Assembly (NCBI GenBank): GCA_019117305.1
Contig: DWZZ01000128.1
Location: 1 to 42,683, forward strand
Length of the DNA: 42,683 bases
From: Candidatus Mediterraneibacter merdigallinarum
Lineage (GTDB): Bacteria; Bacillota; Clostridia; Lachnospirales; Lachnospiraceae
Direction: 5' to 3'
Shown here in pieces: positions 15,300 to 23,739 of this stretch. The notes beneath the pieces were generated by a model. The model searched no databases. It worked only from the letters and a program-made list of their open reading frames with translations, and was not told the DNA's origin. Every line of letters starts with the position of its first letter. Position 1 is the first letter of the stretch. The position numbers were made by a program, and so were the translations under genes.

Positions 15300-16085
15300 T
15301 TACCCCTGTGTATACCGGGACAAAAACTGCTTTGTCCTTTCTTCTGACGGATGTTCAAAAACCTGTTCCGGAGTCCCATGCTCAAGAATCCGGCCTCCAT
15401 CCATAAAAATCACCTGACTGGACACATCCCTTGCAAAAGCCATCTCATGGGTAACAATCACCATAGTTGTCTCCTGATCCGCCAGCCCTTTTATTACTTT
15501 TAATACCTCACCGGTCAGCTCCGGGTCAAGAGCTGATGTTGGTTCATCGAAACAGAGAATATCCGGCTTCAGCGCCAGTGCACGGGCGATAGCCACACGC
15601 TGGCACTGTCCTCCGGAGAGCTGATGAGGGTAATTATTCATCCGGTCAGCGAGGCCCATCTGCTTAAGAAGACTTTCTGCCTCAGCCTCAATCTCTCCGT
15701 GAATATCCTTTTTCCTTGATTTGTAATCCGGCCGTTCTTTTGCCAGAAGCTCTTTTGCCAGCATAACATTTCCCAGAGCCGTATACTGTGGGAACAGGTT
15801 AAAGGACTGGAAAACAAGCCCGAAATGCAGACGCTTTCTCCTGATTTCGCTCTCCTGGGTCGTCCTGGAATCCTCTGCGTCAAAAAGAGTCTCCCCGTTT
15901 ACCCGTATCACTCCTCCGTCAGGTCTCTCCAGAAAATTAAGGCACCGGAGAAGAGTTGTTTTACCGCTGCCTGAAGAACCTATAATAGAAAGAACCTGTC
16001 CTTTTTCCAGTGAAAAGCTGATATCGCTGAGCACTTCTGTGCGTTCAAAGCTTTTTCTCAAATGCATTACTTCCAAGATTGCCAT
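15300..16085 (-). CDS. Polar amino-acid ABC transporter, ATP-binding protein
   Basis: A 261-residue ATPase of the GlnQ/HisP class that powers amino-acid uptake. Walker A is GSSGSGKTT, the Q-loop is FQSFNLFP, the signature [16 protein letters not shown], Walker [14 protein letters not shown] and the switch [11 protein letters not shown]. The start was set at the ATG eight bases after AGGAGGT; a GTG three codons upstream lies inside that ribosome site. It is 12 bases downstream of the permease gene and is the last gene of the unit. There is an unusual insertion of about 20 charged residues ([17 protein letters not shown]) ahead of the signature. The substrate is not readable; cystine or glutamine-type substrates are possible. 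Confidence 0.95.
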   Translation of the reverse strand: MAILEVMHLRKSFERTEVLSDISFSLEKGQVLSIIGSSGSGKTTLLRCLNFLERPDGGVIRVNGETLFDAEDSRTTQESEIRRKRLHFGLVFQSFNLFPQYTALGNVMLAKELLAKERPDYKSRKKDIHGEIEAEAESLLKQMGLADRMNNYPHQLSGGQCQRVAIARALALKPDILCFDEPTSALDPELTGEVLKVIKGLADQETTMVIVTHEMAFARDVSSQVIFMDGGRILEHGTPEQVFEHPSEERTKQFLSRYTQG

Positions 16086-16097
16086 ATGTACCACCTC

Positions 16098-16781
16098 CTA
16101 CCTGAAATACTCCAGTTTCTTTTCCAGCCGTCCCAGAAGAACGGTCAGAATACCACTGAATACCAGATAATATACAGCAGTGAAGAACAACGGCCAGATC
16201 TGGCCCGCAATTCCCTGGGAGCCTTTCAGGAAAGACTGTCCTGCCCATATAATCTCCTGAAGCGCGATAACCCGCGCAAGAGACGTATCTTTTACAAGTG
16301 TAATAATCTCATTGGACATGGGCGGCACAATGCGCTTAATCATCTGAAGAAGCGTAATCTTAAAAAAGATCTGGCTCTTCGTCATGCCCAGCACAAGTCC
16401 TGCCTCCTCCTGACCATGAGGTACACCCTGGATGCCCCCGCGGTAAATCTCGGAAAAATAGCATGCATAATTAAAAATAAAGGCAACAGACGCCGCAAGA
16501 AAACGGCCGCCTTCATCACCGCCCCAGATATTATTCTTAAATACAATTCCAGGGAAATAGAAGATAATCAAAAGCTGAATCATCAGAGGGGTTCCTCTGA
16601 TGATCCATACAATGATTTTCACAAGATAACTTAATGGTTTGAACCGCGACATAGATCCGAAGGAAATAATAAGCCCCAGAGGCACCGCTCCCAGAAGCGT
16701 TACAAAGAAAAGCCTCAGAGTCTGCAGAAATCCTTCGTTCAATGCCTGAAAAACAATTGGAAACTGTTCTGAAAAACTCAT
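16098..16781 (-). CDS. Polar amino-acid ABC transporter, permease
   Basis: A 227-residue membrane protein of the HisM/GlnP family. Hydrophobic segments fall at about 16-40, 52-75, 88-106 and 190-215, and the EAA-type loop that contacts the ATPase is EEAGLVLGMTKSQIFFKITL (near 125-145). A single permease gene suggests it acts as a homodimer. It lies between the binding lipoprotein (21 bases upstream) and the ATPase, in the order binding protein, permease, ATPase that is common for glutamine and cystine systems. Confidence 0.94.
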   Translation of the reverse strand: MSFSEQFPIVFQALNEGFLQTLRLFFVTLLGAVPLGLIISFGSMSRFKPLSYLVKIIVWIIRGTPLMIQLLIIFYFPGIVFKNNIWGGDEGGRFLAASVAFIFNYACYFSEIYRGGIQGVPHGQEEAGLVLGMTKSQIFFKITLLQMIKRIVPPMSNEIITLVKDTSLARVIALQEIIWAGQSFLKGSQGIAGQIWPLFFTAVYYLVFSGILTVLLGRLEKKLEYFR

Positions 16782-16802
16782 CTCACAACTCCGTTATCAT
16801 TA

Positions 16803-17597
16803 TTACTGCTCAATCAGTGCAGCCTGCACGCCATATGTCTCTGCGCATTTCTGAATACTTCCGTCCTCATAGCTCTCGGCAAAGAACTTGTTCAGCTCTT
16901 CAGCCAGATCAGATCCTTTACGGAAACCGACACCGTACTCTTCACTGTTTAAGCTGACTGTATAAGTAAGGTTCGAATAGCTGGTGCCTTCACCGATCAT
17001 AGCTGCCGCCATCAGAAGATCAATAACTGCCGCGTCGGAAGTTCCGGCCTCAACTTCCATAAGAGCATCCGCCTGCGCCGTTACAGAGTTAAACGCAAGA
17101 TCTCTCGCCTCAACCTCATCTTCTCCTGCACTGCCTGCTTCTACAGCAAATGTCAGATCACCCAGACTCTCCTCATCCTGATACTGATCTGCCACATCCT
17201 GAGGAACAACAACAACCTGCGCGTTCTGAAGATATGCGTCTGTACATTCCATCGCGCTGGTTACATCTTCTGTCAGGGTCATACCGTTCCAGACACAGTC
17301 AATCGTGTTGCTGTCAAGCTCCATAATCTTATTGTCCCAGTCAATTTCCACGAACTCTACATCTACACCAAGACTTTCTCCGAATGCTCTTGCCATATCC
17401 GCATCAAAGCCAATCCATTCGCCGTTCTCATCCTGATAATCCATAGGTTCAAAATTCGTGATGCCTACAATCAGGGTGCCTTTGTCTTTCACATATTCCA
17501 TATCGCTGTCAGATCCGCCCGAACCGGAACCGCAGCCTGCCATCATGGAAACAGCAAGAACTGTACATAACAATACGCTTACTACTCTTCTTTTCAT
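16803..17597 (-). CDS. Amino-acid-binding lipoprotein of the ABC transporter
   Basis: A 264-residue family 3 solute-binding protein. The signal peptide ends in MMAGC (Cys22), followed by a Gly/Ser/Asp linker. The fold begins with TLIVGITNFEPMDYQDENG and IGFDADMARAFGESLGV, the classical region of amino-acid-binding proteins, followed by EFVEIDWDNKIMELDSNTID. NFEPMDY replaces the more usual FPPF form, and the Arg often used to bind the alpha-carboxylate is not obvious, so specificity stays open. It is the first gene of the three-gene unit and is expressed from a strong promoter 80-110 bases upstream. Confidence 0.94.
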   Translation of the reverse strand: MKRRVVSVLLCTVLAVSMMAGCGSGSGGSDSDMEYVKDKGTLIVGITNFEPMDYQDENGEWIGFDADMARAFGESLGVDVEFVEIDWDNKIMELDSNTIDCVWNGMTLTEDVTSAMECTDAYLQNAQVVVVPQDVADQYQDEESLGDLTFAVEAGSAGEDEVEARDLAFNSVTAQADALMEVEAGTSDAAVIDLLMAAAMIGEGTSYSNLTYTVSLNSEEYGVGFRKGSDLAEELNKFFAESYEDGSIQKCAETYGVQAALIEQ

Positions 17598-17678
17598 TTT
17601 TTCCTCCCGCCACCGCAGATTCGGTGTTACTTTTTTTCTCTACCAATGAGTCACTGTGCCATAGTAAAGTACCGTTGT

Positions 17679-17707
17679 ATTCTACCACACGGTATCTTTG
17701 CTGTCAA
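17679..17707 (-). promoter_or_regulatory. Promoter of the amino-acid transporter operon
   Basis: On the minus strand TTGACA (17702-17707) and TAGAAT (17679-17684) are 17 bases apart. The -35 box overlaps the stop codon of the preceding TPR-like gene, so the two units are packed without a gap. No terminator for the upstream unit was seen here. Confidence 0.8.
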
Positions 17708-18471
17708 CTATGACTCCTGCGGTGCTGTCTCTTCCATTTTTCAAGAAGCTCCTCGTCCGGTTCAACTTGAAGCCCTTCTCTGACATCATCGATTTCCCGG
17801 CGCATTTCGGCATTAATCCTCATGTAATCATCGTGTTTTGTAATCAGAATATGATATTCCTCCAGAGACAGATATTTATACGAGGCATAAAGATACGGCT
17901 TCAGCAATGTCTCGTCTCCGCATATCTGGTATGCTCTGTCATACATGCGGGCAGATTCCTGATAAAGAAACAGCCGCCCGTATGCCGCCCCGAGTCCCGC
18001 ATAAATCTTGCCGTAAAACTTTTCATCTACACTTTCGTCTTTCTCCTGATTGAGGATTGCCTGATATACAAGTATGGCTTCTTCTACTTCCCCGCTTTCC
18101 AGCAGATTATCTCCTTTGTACTTCTGGCGCTCGATATCTTTCTGATTTTTCAGATGTTCCAGGACATTCTGAATCCGGATCATCTCCGGCTCACGATATA
18201 TTCTTGACGCTTTCAGTATAGTAAGCACAAATTTCTCCACGGAACCATGAAGTCTCAGCACGTCTCTTAACCCCTCTGCCAGACTGTTCATTCCCAGCTC
18301 ATCATCCAGCCATGTACAGAGCTGTTCGTTCATAATCGTATAATCAATCAGATAGAGATTATTACAAAGGTAATAACAAAGCTCCTCTATTGTGAAAATT
18401 CTGCAGTGAATCCTGGTTATCTCATAGGGATGCGCCGCATGCCTGTCATGACAAAGAATTAAACTTCCCAT
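17704..18471 (-). CDS. TPR-like helical protein of unknown function
   Basis: A soluble protein of 255 residues with no signal peptide. I do not recognise a named family. Residues 1-45 (MGSLILCHDRHAAHPYEITR onward, with FTIEELCYYLCNN) seem to form a conserved head; residues 100-225 look like tetratricopeptide helices, for example LLESGEVEEAILVYQAIL, KIYAGLGAAYGRLFLYQESA and MYDRAYQICGDETLLKPYLY. The C-terminus is charged. The start is the second of two adjacent ATG codons, five bases after AGGAGG. It overlaps the end of the Hsp70-like gene by 26 bases and so is translationally coupled to it. It is the last of three genes of unknown function; a protein-binding adaptor role is inferred from the TPR-like pattern only. 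Confidence 0.75.
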   Translation of the reverse strand: MGSLILCHDRHAAHPYEITRIHCRIFTIEELCYYLCNNLYLIDYTIMNEQLCTWLDDELGMNSLAEGLRDVLRLHGSVEKFVLTILKASRIYREPEMIRIQNVLEHLKNQKDIERQKYKGDNLLESGEVEEAILVYQAILNQEKDESVDEKFYGKIYAGLGAAYGRLFLYQESARMYDRAYQICGDETLLKPYLYASYKYLSLEEYHILITKHDDYMRINAEMRREIDDVREGLQVEPDEELLEKWKRQHRRSHS

Positions 18472-19729
18472 CATTGCCTCCTAAGTGAATTATCTTCTCT
18501 TCCCGGAAATCCGTAGCCGGGAAAAAATCTCCGAATCCGGCATCTCTCACTGTAATTTTACACGTCTTTTCATCCAGAAAGAGAGTTTCTATCTGAAGCC
18601 GCATGGAGTATTCCGCCCGCTTCGGAAATTTCTCCAGAGAAATTTTTTCCGTCCTCACATTTCCCTGAATCAGGGACTCAATATGAAACTCAATGTCCTC
18701 CACATTCTCAAGAATGACCTCCCACTGGTTGTTGGACTCATACCAGTGGGCGCCCCAGGATACAATCGGATACCACATTTCCTGGCCGTCCACACGCATA
18801 TTTACTGTAATCTGATCTGTCAGTTTGTCCTCGGAAAGATATACCGGATTTTCAATATGCATGAACAGCTTCCGGTAAGCCGTGTAACAGGCTCCTTTGC
18901 TGTACAGATTGTTTCCGATAAAAGCCCTGCGTCCGTTGCAGAGCACCCGCAGCGCTTTTGGATACCAGTTGTTTTCAAAACCTTCACCTGTTAAAAAGAC
19001 GGAAGAAACAATCCTTTTATCAAAAACGCTCTGAATAAACTGGCAGAACATGGCATCTGCCTCTTTTGCCTTATCCTCATTCAGGACGGGATAGACCATA
19101 GCCAGTTCTTTCATATGCGCGCTGGCCACTTCATCAACCGTCACAAACGTTGTTTTTCCGCCCCCCAGTCCCGGCTTGAGTCTGCGAAGCATAAAAGCTC
19201 TGATCTCATTTCTGTCGCAGCAAAACAGAGCCGCGTCATACTGCCACAGCTCCTTCGGCTGATAGAACAGGTAATTGCAGAAACTTTCCTTATAGTCCTG
19301 TATAAAAACATGCCGTTTATCGATATTCATCCGGACAGCGATTCCTCTGAGCATCTGCGCAAGTTCTTCTGTCAGGGACGGTACTGTAAACACAATCCCC
19401 TCTATTACAGGAAACGACTGAAGGGACATCTGAATAAACTGGGACAAAAGCCATACCGCATCGTATGTTTCTTCGCCAAATTCAATCTTGTCTCCCTCCA
19501 GACTTTTACTTAAAAGGCGGGTAACCGTAAATCCTTCTTTAATAGAAACGAGTCTTTTTGCCTCTTTTCCATACGCCCAGGTATCCCGGAGTTTTCCGAT
19601 GATCAGCGGAATCTGGTAATTATCCGTATCCACTTCAAGCGTATCCGGTTCAAGCTGCTGATCATTATAATAACTGATCTGGCACGTCTTTTCGTTTATT
19701 TCATATCCAATAATGCTGCCCTGCCCCAT
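18446..19729 (-). CDS. Hsp70/actin-fold-like protein (DUF5716-like)
   Basis: A 427-residue soluble protein that I place, from memory, near DUF5716. The order of motifs follows the Hsp70 ATPase domain: SIIGYEINEKTCQISYY at the phosphate-1 position (5-21), GIVFTVPSLTEELAQMLRG (111-129) like the Hsp70 ITVPAYF...R segment, VFIQDYKESFCNYLFY (141-156) like the EPTAAAL helix, DAALFCCDRNEIRAFML (165-181) at phosphate-2, and SVFLTGEGFENNW (243-255) at the adenosine motif. The Asp/Gly/Thr residues of phosphate-1 (DxGTT) and phosphate-2 (DxGGGT) are not kept, so ATP hydrolysis is doubtful. The C-terminal 120 residues are beta-rich. It follows the large protein by 15 bases and overlaps the TPR-like gene. 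Confidence 0.72.
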   Translation of the reverse strand: MGQGSIIGYEINEKTCQISYYNDQQLEPDTLEVDTDNYQIPLIIGKLRDTWAYGKEAKRLVSIKEGFTVTRLLSKSLEGDKIEFGEETYDAVWLLSQFIQMSLQSFPVIEGIVFTVPSLTEELAQMLRGIAVRMNIDKRHVFIQDYKESFCNYLFYQPKELWQYDAALFCCDRNEIRAFMLRRLKPGLGGGKTTFVTVDEVASAHMKELAMVYPVLNEDKAKEADAMFCQFIQSVFDKRIVSSVFLTGEGFENNWYPKALRVLCNGRRAFIGNNLYSKGACYTAYRKLFMHIENPVYLSEDKLTDQITVNMRVDGQEMWYPIVSWGAHWYESNNQWEVILENVEDIEFHIESLIQGNVRTEKISLEKFPKRAEYSMRLQIETLFLDEKTCKITVRDAGFGDFFPATDFREEKIIHLGGNDGKFNSLS

Positions 19730-19744
19730 GAGAAGACAACCTCC

Positions 19745-22700
19745 TTAATACTGTACAAATATCCTTGCCGCACATGCATCTTCCAGTGCATAATCCTTCA
19801 TCCTTTTTTCCCGTTTTTTCTTATCCGTTTCAAGCAGGATATCATTGATTCTGCCAAATCTTCCCTGCTCCCCTGTCTCTGACTGTCTGACACATGTCTC
19901 TTTATCACTCCGGTAAGAATTTCCGTCTATCGTTTCCTTAAAATAATATTTCAGCTTTTCATTGGCAAAGAGAACGAATTTCTTTACATACAGATTCTCA
20001 TACATCGGCGATAAAACCTCTGTTGAATAATCCGCCTGCTCAGCTTCACCTTTCTGAAGCTGATAGTAAAGCATGACTCTGCTGCCTTTCTGCCCTTTAT
20101 ACTCAATTAAAGTCTTATCCCAGAGCTGAAGTTCAATAAGCCAGTCCTTTTCGTAAGACAGGAAGAACGGGAAATAAATCTGCTTGCCGCACAGATCCTG
20201 CAGGAACTTTTTAAGCGTTTTCCGGGTCTGTGAATTATACTCTTTGTCCGCATAATACTTCAGAACCGCAATTTTACAGATGTCTATCGTATCCTCGCCC
20301 TTTTCGTATTCTCTGCAGATTATGTCAATCACGCTGCGGCCGATTTTTCTTGACTCCACCACATACTCCCTGGACACATAAACCAGATAAGCCTGCTGAA
20401 GCCGGAAATAGGCGCCTTCTGCATAATACTGTTCAAAAATCTGCGCCTCCTGAAACAGTTCTTCTGAAAACAGCATCTGTGTAAGAATACGCTCTGCCAG
20501 TTTATGCGTGTGAACTTCGTAATCTTTTGCTTCTCTCCATAAAAGCTTCATGTCGGATGTAGCGCCGCAGTAATAATTGGCCAGATATGTAAGAATCACC
20601 TTATCATACTGCTGTTTCAGGAAAAGATCGAAGCATATATATGTGAGGAAATCGTCATTTTCATAATTATTCTCGCGAATTGTCCTGCTGCACAGCGCAA
20701 AAATTTCTTCTTCTTTAAAATTCTCAAGTCCTTTTTCCCGAACCCGCTCAAGAGTAAGCTCCTCCTCTTCCTCCTCGGCCCGGTTTCTGCGAAGTCCGTT
20801 CAGATATTTTCTGCACATATCCATATAGCGGAGTTCGTAAAACATTCTCCGGCTCTCATAGGGAATAGAATCTGTATAATGTCTTCCATCTCTTGCCTCC
20901 CAGACAAGCCTGTCCGTCTTGGAATACAGGAATACCCGCGCTCCGTTTTCTGTATACGGCGCTTTCTGAGTAATTGTCCCGTCTTCCGCAATTACATGAA
21001 CATATTTCATGTTCGGCACTTTTGTTGTAATCTGATATGCATGGCAGATATCATATAGCGCTTTTATTCTTTCCGAAGTCATCTGCGATTCGGAAATAAA
21101 TCTTTTATAAATAATTCTCAGCTGATTATCTACATTTCTCCGGTCAAGCTGATTCCAGGCAAAAGCTTCCATCTCGTCCCGGTAATGGGCATATATTTCA
21201 CTGGTCTCATCCTCATATGTAATAAGATTGGAATACAGGAACGCGCATTTCTGGTAATTCAGTGAATTGCCGTGCATAAAATACAAATATACCGAACGGG
21301 GAAGCGCTTTGTGGAACCGGTCGGGAATCACCGCAGCCATATAATATTCATAGAGCTGCGCAATCTTCAGCTCAGACTCAACTGCTTTCTGATACCATTT
21401 AAAATAAATGCTGTCCACACAGTTTCCTTTAATAAGGAGCGTACAGATTGCCGTAAGTATCATAGACTCCCGGTACATACTGTATGACTGAACAAGTACA
21501 TTATACAAATGTCTGTCAAACACTTTCATCTGGCTGGCCAGATTTGCCGTGTACAATGCAAGTTCACGGGTCATAAGTTTATGTTTGACCGCAAACAGCA
21601 GTACCCGCACTTCAAACATCCCCAGTTTTTTCAGAGAAGAACTCTTTTCCCTGAAACAGCGGAACGCCTGGAGATAAAACCAGATACTATGAGATTTATC
21701 TTCGTAAAACTGTTTTTCAAGAGCCCGAAGCCTTTCGCTGTAAATCTTATATTCCGAGTCCACTTCAACAAGCATGCAGAGAATTTTCCAGCTGTCGGGA
21801 TGTTTCATAAATGATTTTGACAACTCTTCGGCAACTCTTCGCTGTCCGATTGTATCATTACTTAAAAGTGTGGTCAGGTAAAGATAGTAAGAGCTCAGCT
21901 CCACGTCCTTTCCTATGGCAAAACGATTATAGTTATAAGATTCCAGAAGCCATTTTGCCTCATCATTTCTTCTGCCGATCAGACAGATATGTGCATGTAC
22001 AAGAAGATATAATTCATTCCTCGGATCTGCATCTCTTAAATGGCTGATTCGTTTGACTGCCTCATCCACCCATGAATTCAGATCAGTTTTTCCGCCTTCA
22101 TATTTGAGATAATTTTTTATGATACCCGTGAATTCCCTGTCATTTGCCCGGTGGTCTTCTTCTCTTCTGATATCTTTTTCTACGACAATCTCATATGTCA
22201 GAGTTTCATAAGGGGTCTCCAGTATAATCCGTCCGAAATTGCTTCCCCTGTGAAGCTTTTCCATCGTAATGAAATACTCAAGCCGGTAGGAATTGCCGAT
22301 GAACTCTTCCGTCGTAATGCGGGTATGCTCTACATAAAGGAAATCTCCTTCTGTACGCACATCAATTTCCAGATATCCCCACGTATTCTTCTTTATTGTA
22401 AAAGTTTCCTTGCGCGCCTCTGTAAGTGAAATAAACGCCCGGCTTTCCTCCTCCAGTGTAAGGAAAATCTTTTCCTTCTGTTTACAGCCCACAAGGAATT
22501 CTTCCAGGGCATGCTGATCCAGCTCCCATCTGCGCATATTGTCATAAAGGGCCTGAATACGCTTGTCTTCATATTTCAGAATCTCATAAAAATCTCTGGA
22601 GCGGAACAATTTTACAGCTTCCGCAGCATCCCGGAAAGAAAGCTTTTTGAAATCTTCCAGACTCTGGACTTTCCCATAGCTTGTCATTACATAAGGCTTT

Positions 22701-23038
22701 TCGATAATCGCGGTAAAGGCAATATCATACTCACCGCCGTTACACACAATCGTAAACTTTCCATGCTCTACATGTCCCGGCACAAGTCCTGTTCCATCGT
22801 ATGTATAATAAATATTCACCGGGTTACCGTCAAATCCCTGTTCATCACAGACAACACGATAGGAAGAAGGATATACAAGGCCGCGTATTGTTCCTTCTCC
22901 CTGATTCTGAAGTGAAAAACTTCCTCTGTATTTTTCTCCCTCGCCTACCCGCATTACAATCCGGGTTTCCGGAAAAATAATATCCGGCTGTGGGATATGA
23001 AAATCTCCTTTGGCAAAACGCTTGATCTTATTCTTCAA
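19745..23038 (-). CDS. Large helical-repeat protein of unknown function (DUF5717-like)
   Basis: A protein of about 1097 residues with no signal peptide or membrane segment, near DUF5717 as I recall that family. The N-terminal third has two beta-sandwich-like parts (about 20-115, with MRVGEGEKYRGSFSLQN, and about 210-300, with ETLTYEIVVEK) separated by helices (FKKLSFRDAAEAVKLF). From about residue 310 to the end it is a series of aromatic-rich helices that look like TPR/HEAT-type repeats. The start is taken as TTG, five bases after AGGTGA; a GTG three codons upstream is the alternative. It is first in a three-gene unit with the Hsp70-like and TPR-like proteins. The architecture suggests a scaffold; the function is unknown. 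Confidence 0.75.
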   Translation of the reverse strand: MKNKIKRFAKGDFHIPQPDIIFPETRIVMRVGEGEKYRGSFSLQNQGEGTIRGLVYPSSYRVVCDEQGFDGNPVNIYYTYDGTGLVPGHVEHGKFTIVCNGGEYDIAFTAIIEKPYVMTSYGKVQSLEDFKKLSFRDAAEAVKLFRSRDFYEILKYEDKRIQALYDNMRRWELDQHALEEFLVGCKQKEKIFLTLEEESRAFISLTEARKETFTIKKNTWGYLEIDVRTEGDFLYVEHTRITTEEFIGNSYRLEYFITMEKLHRGSNFGRIILETPYETLTYEIVVEKDIRREEDHRANDREFTGIIKNYLKYEGGKTDLNSWVDEAVKRISHLRDADPRNELYLLVHAHICLIGRRNDEAKWLLESYNYNRFAIGKDVELSSYYLYLTTLLSNDTIGQRRVAEELSKSFMKHPDSWKILCMLVEVDSEYKIYSERLRALEKQFYEDKSHSIWFYLQAFRCFREKSSSLKKLGMFEVRVLLFAVKHKLMTRELALYTANLASQMKVFDRHLYNVLVQSYSMYRESMILTAICTLLIKGNCVDSIYFKWYQKAVESELKIAQLYEYYMAAVIPDRFHKALPRSVYLYFMHGNSLNYQKCAFLYSNLITYEDETSEIYAHYRDEMEAFAWNQLDRRNVDNQLRIIYKRFISESQMTSERIKALYDICHAYQITTKVPNMKYVHVIAEDGTITQKAPYTENGARVFLYSKTDRLVWEARDGRHYTDSIPYESRRMFYELRYMDMCRKYLNGLRRNRAEEEEEELTLERVREKGLENFKEEEIFALCSRTIRENNYENDDFLTYICFDLFLKQQYDKVILTYLANYYCGATSDMKLLWREAKDYEVHTHKLAERILTQMLFSEELFQEAQIFEQYYAEGAYFRLQQAYLVYVSREYVVESRKIGRSVIDIICREYEKGEDTIDICKIAVLKYYADKEYNSQTRKTLKKFLQDLCGKQIYFPFFLSYEKDWLIELQLWDKTLIEYKGQKGSRVMLYYQLQKGEAEQADYSTEVLSPMYENLYVKKFVLFANEKLKYYFKETIDGNSYRSDKETCVRQSETGEQGRFGRINDILLETDKKKREKRMKDYALEDACAARIFVQY

Positions 23039-23098
23039 AACAGTCACCTACTCACAATTCTTGTTTCTGCCCCAAAAGGCGAAAAACCGCTACTATGA

Positions 23099-23128
23099 AT
23101 TATATCATTATTACTGTATCTCTTGCAA
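23099..23128 (-). promoter_or_regulatory. Promoter of the three-gene unknown operon
   Basis: On the minus strand TTGCAA (23123-23128) and TATAAT (23099-23104) are 18 bases apart, about 60 bases before the large protein's start. No other candidate was found in the AT-rich gap 23039-23217. Confidence 0.6.
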
Positions 23129-23217
23129 TGGTAGAATCAAAGAATTTGAATCAGAATTGTATACACGTATTCTTTTTTTCGGAAGGAAAAAAATCTGCTG
23201 AAAAAAAGCCTGCTCCG

Positions 23218-23658
23218 TCAAAAATCCTTGATCATCTGTACATAATCCAGCACTTCATACCCAAGCTGTCTGTAAAGAGACTTTGCTCTCTCATTCTTCT
23301 CTTCTACCTCCAGACGAATCCGCACTGTATCCCTGTCCTTTTCCTTTTCTATATAGTTAAAATACTCTCTTCCAAGGCCTTTGGAACGGTACGGTTCCCG
23401 AATGTAAATTTCTTCAATCCAGACAACGAATCCTCCTGCTTCCTGCGAAAAACTTCTTGCCGTCAGCGCGTATCCGGCCGGCGCAGAATCATATTCCAGA
23501 ATATAAATTTCCGCGCATCTGCTGCCGTTCAAAGACTCGGCAGCTGTTTTTTCAAAATGAGAATCCGGCACCGGATGAAGCACTGCATCCGAATGATAGA
23601 ATTCCCTCGCCATCTCTATATACAACTGTCTGTCCTTTTCTTCCAGTTTTCGTATCAT
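23218..23658 (-). CDS. GNAT family N-acetyltransferase
   Basis: A 146-residue acetyl-CoA-dependent acyltransferase. The start MIRKLEEKDRQLYIEMAREF is typical of the fold, the core strand is GGFVVWIEEIYIREPYRSKG, and the acetyl-CoA loop (motif A, R/Q-x-x-G-x-G/A) is RSKGLGREYF near residue 92. NERAKSLYRQLGYEVLDY forms the C-terminal helix and strand. The longest frame would start 24 codons earlier, but GAGAGG is placed for this ATG and the earlier residues do not resemble the family. The substrate is unknown. It is about 80 bases downstream of the transglutaminase gene on the same strand and may share its transcript. Confidence 0.88.
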   Translation of the reverse strand: MIRKLEEKDRQLYIEMAREFYHSDAVLHPVPDSHFEKTAAESLNGSRCAEIYILEYDSAPAGYALTARSFSQEAGGFVVWIEEIYIREPYRSKGLGREYFNYIEKEKDRDTVRIRLEVEEKNERAKSLYRQLGYEVLDYVQMIKDF

Positions 23659-23739
23659 AATATTGTCCTCTCTTTCTGATGTTTTTATATAAAGATAACC
23701 TCCGTTTTGTCGTGCCCTGTCTCCCGGCATGGAAAGAAA

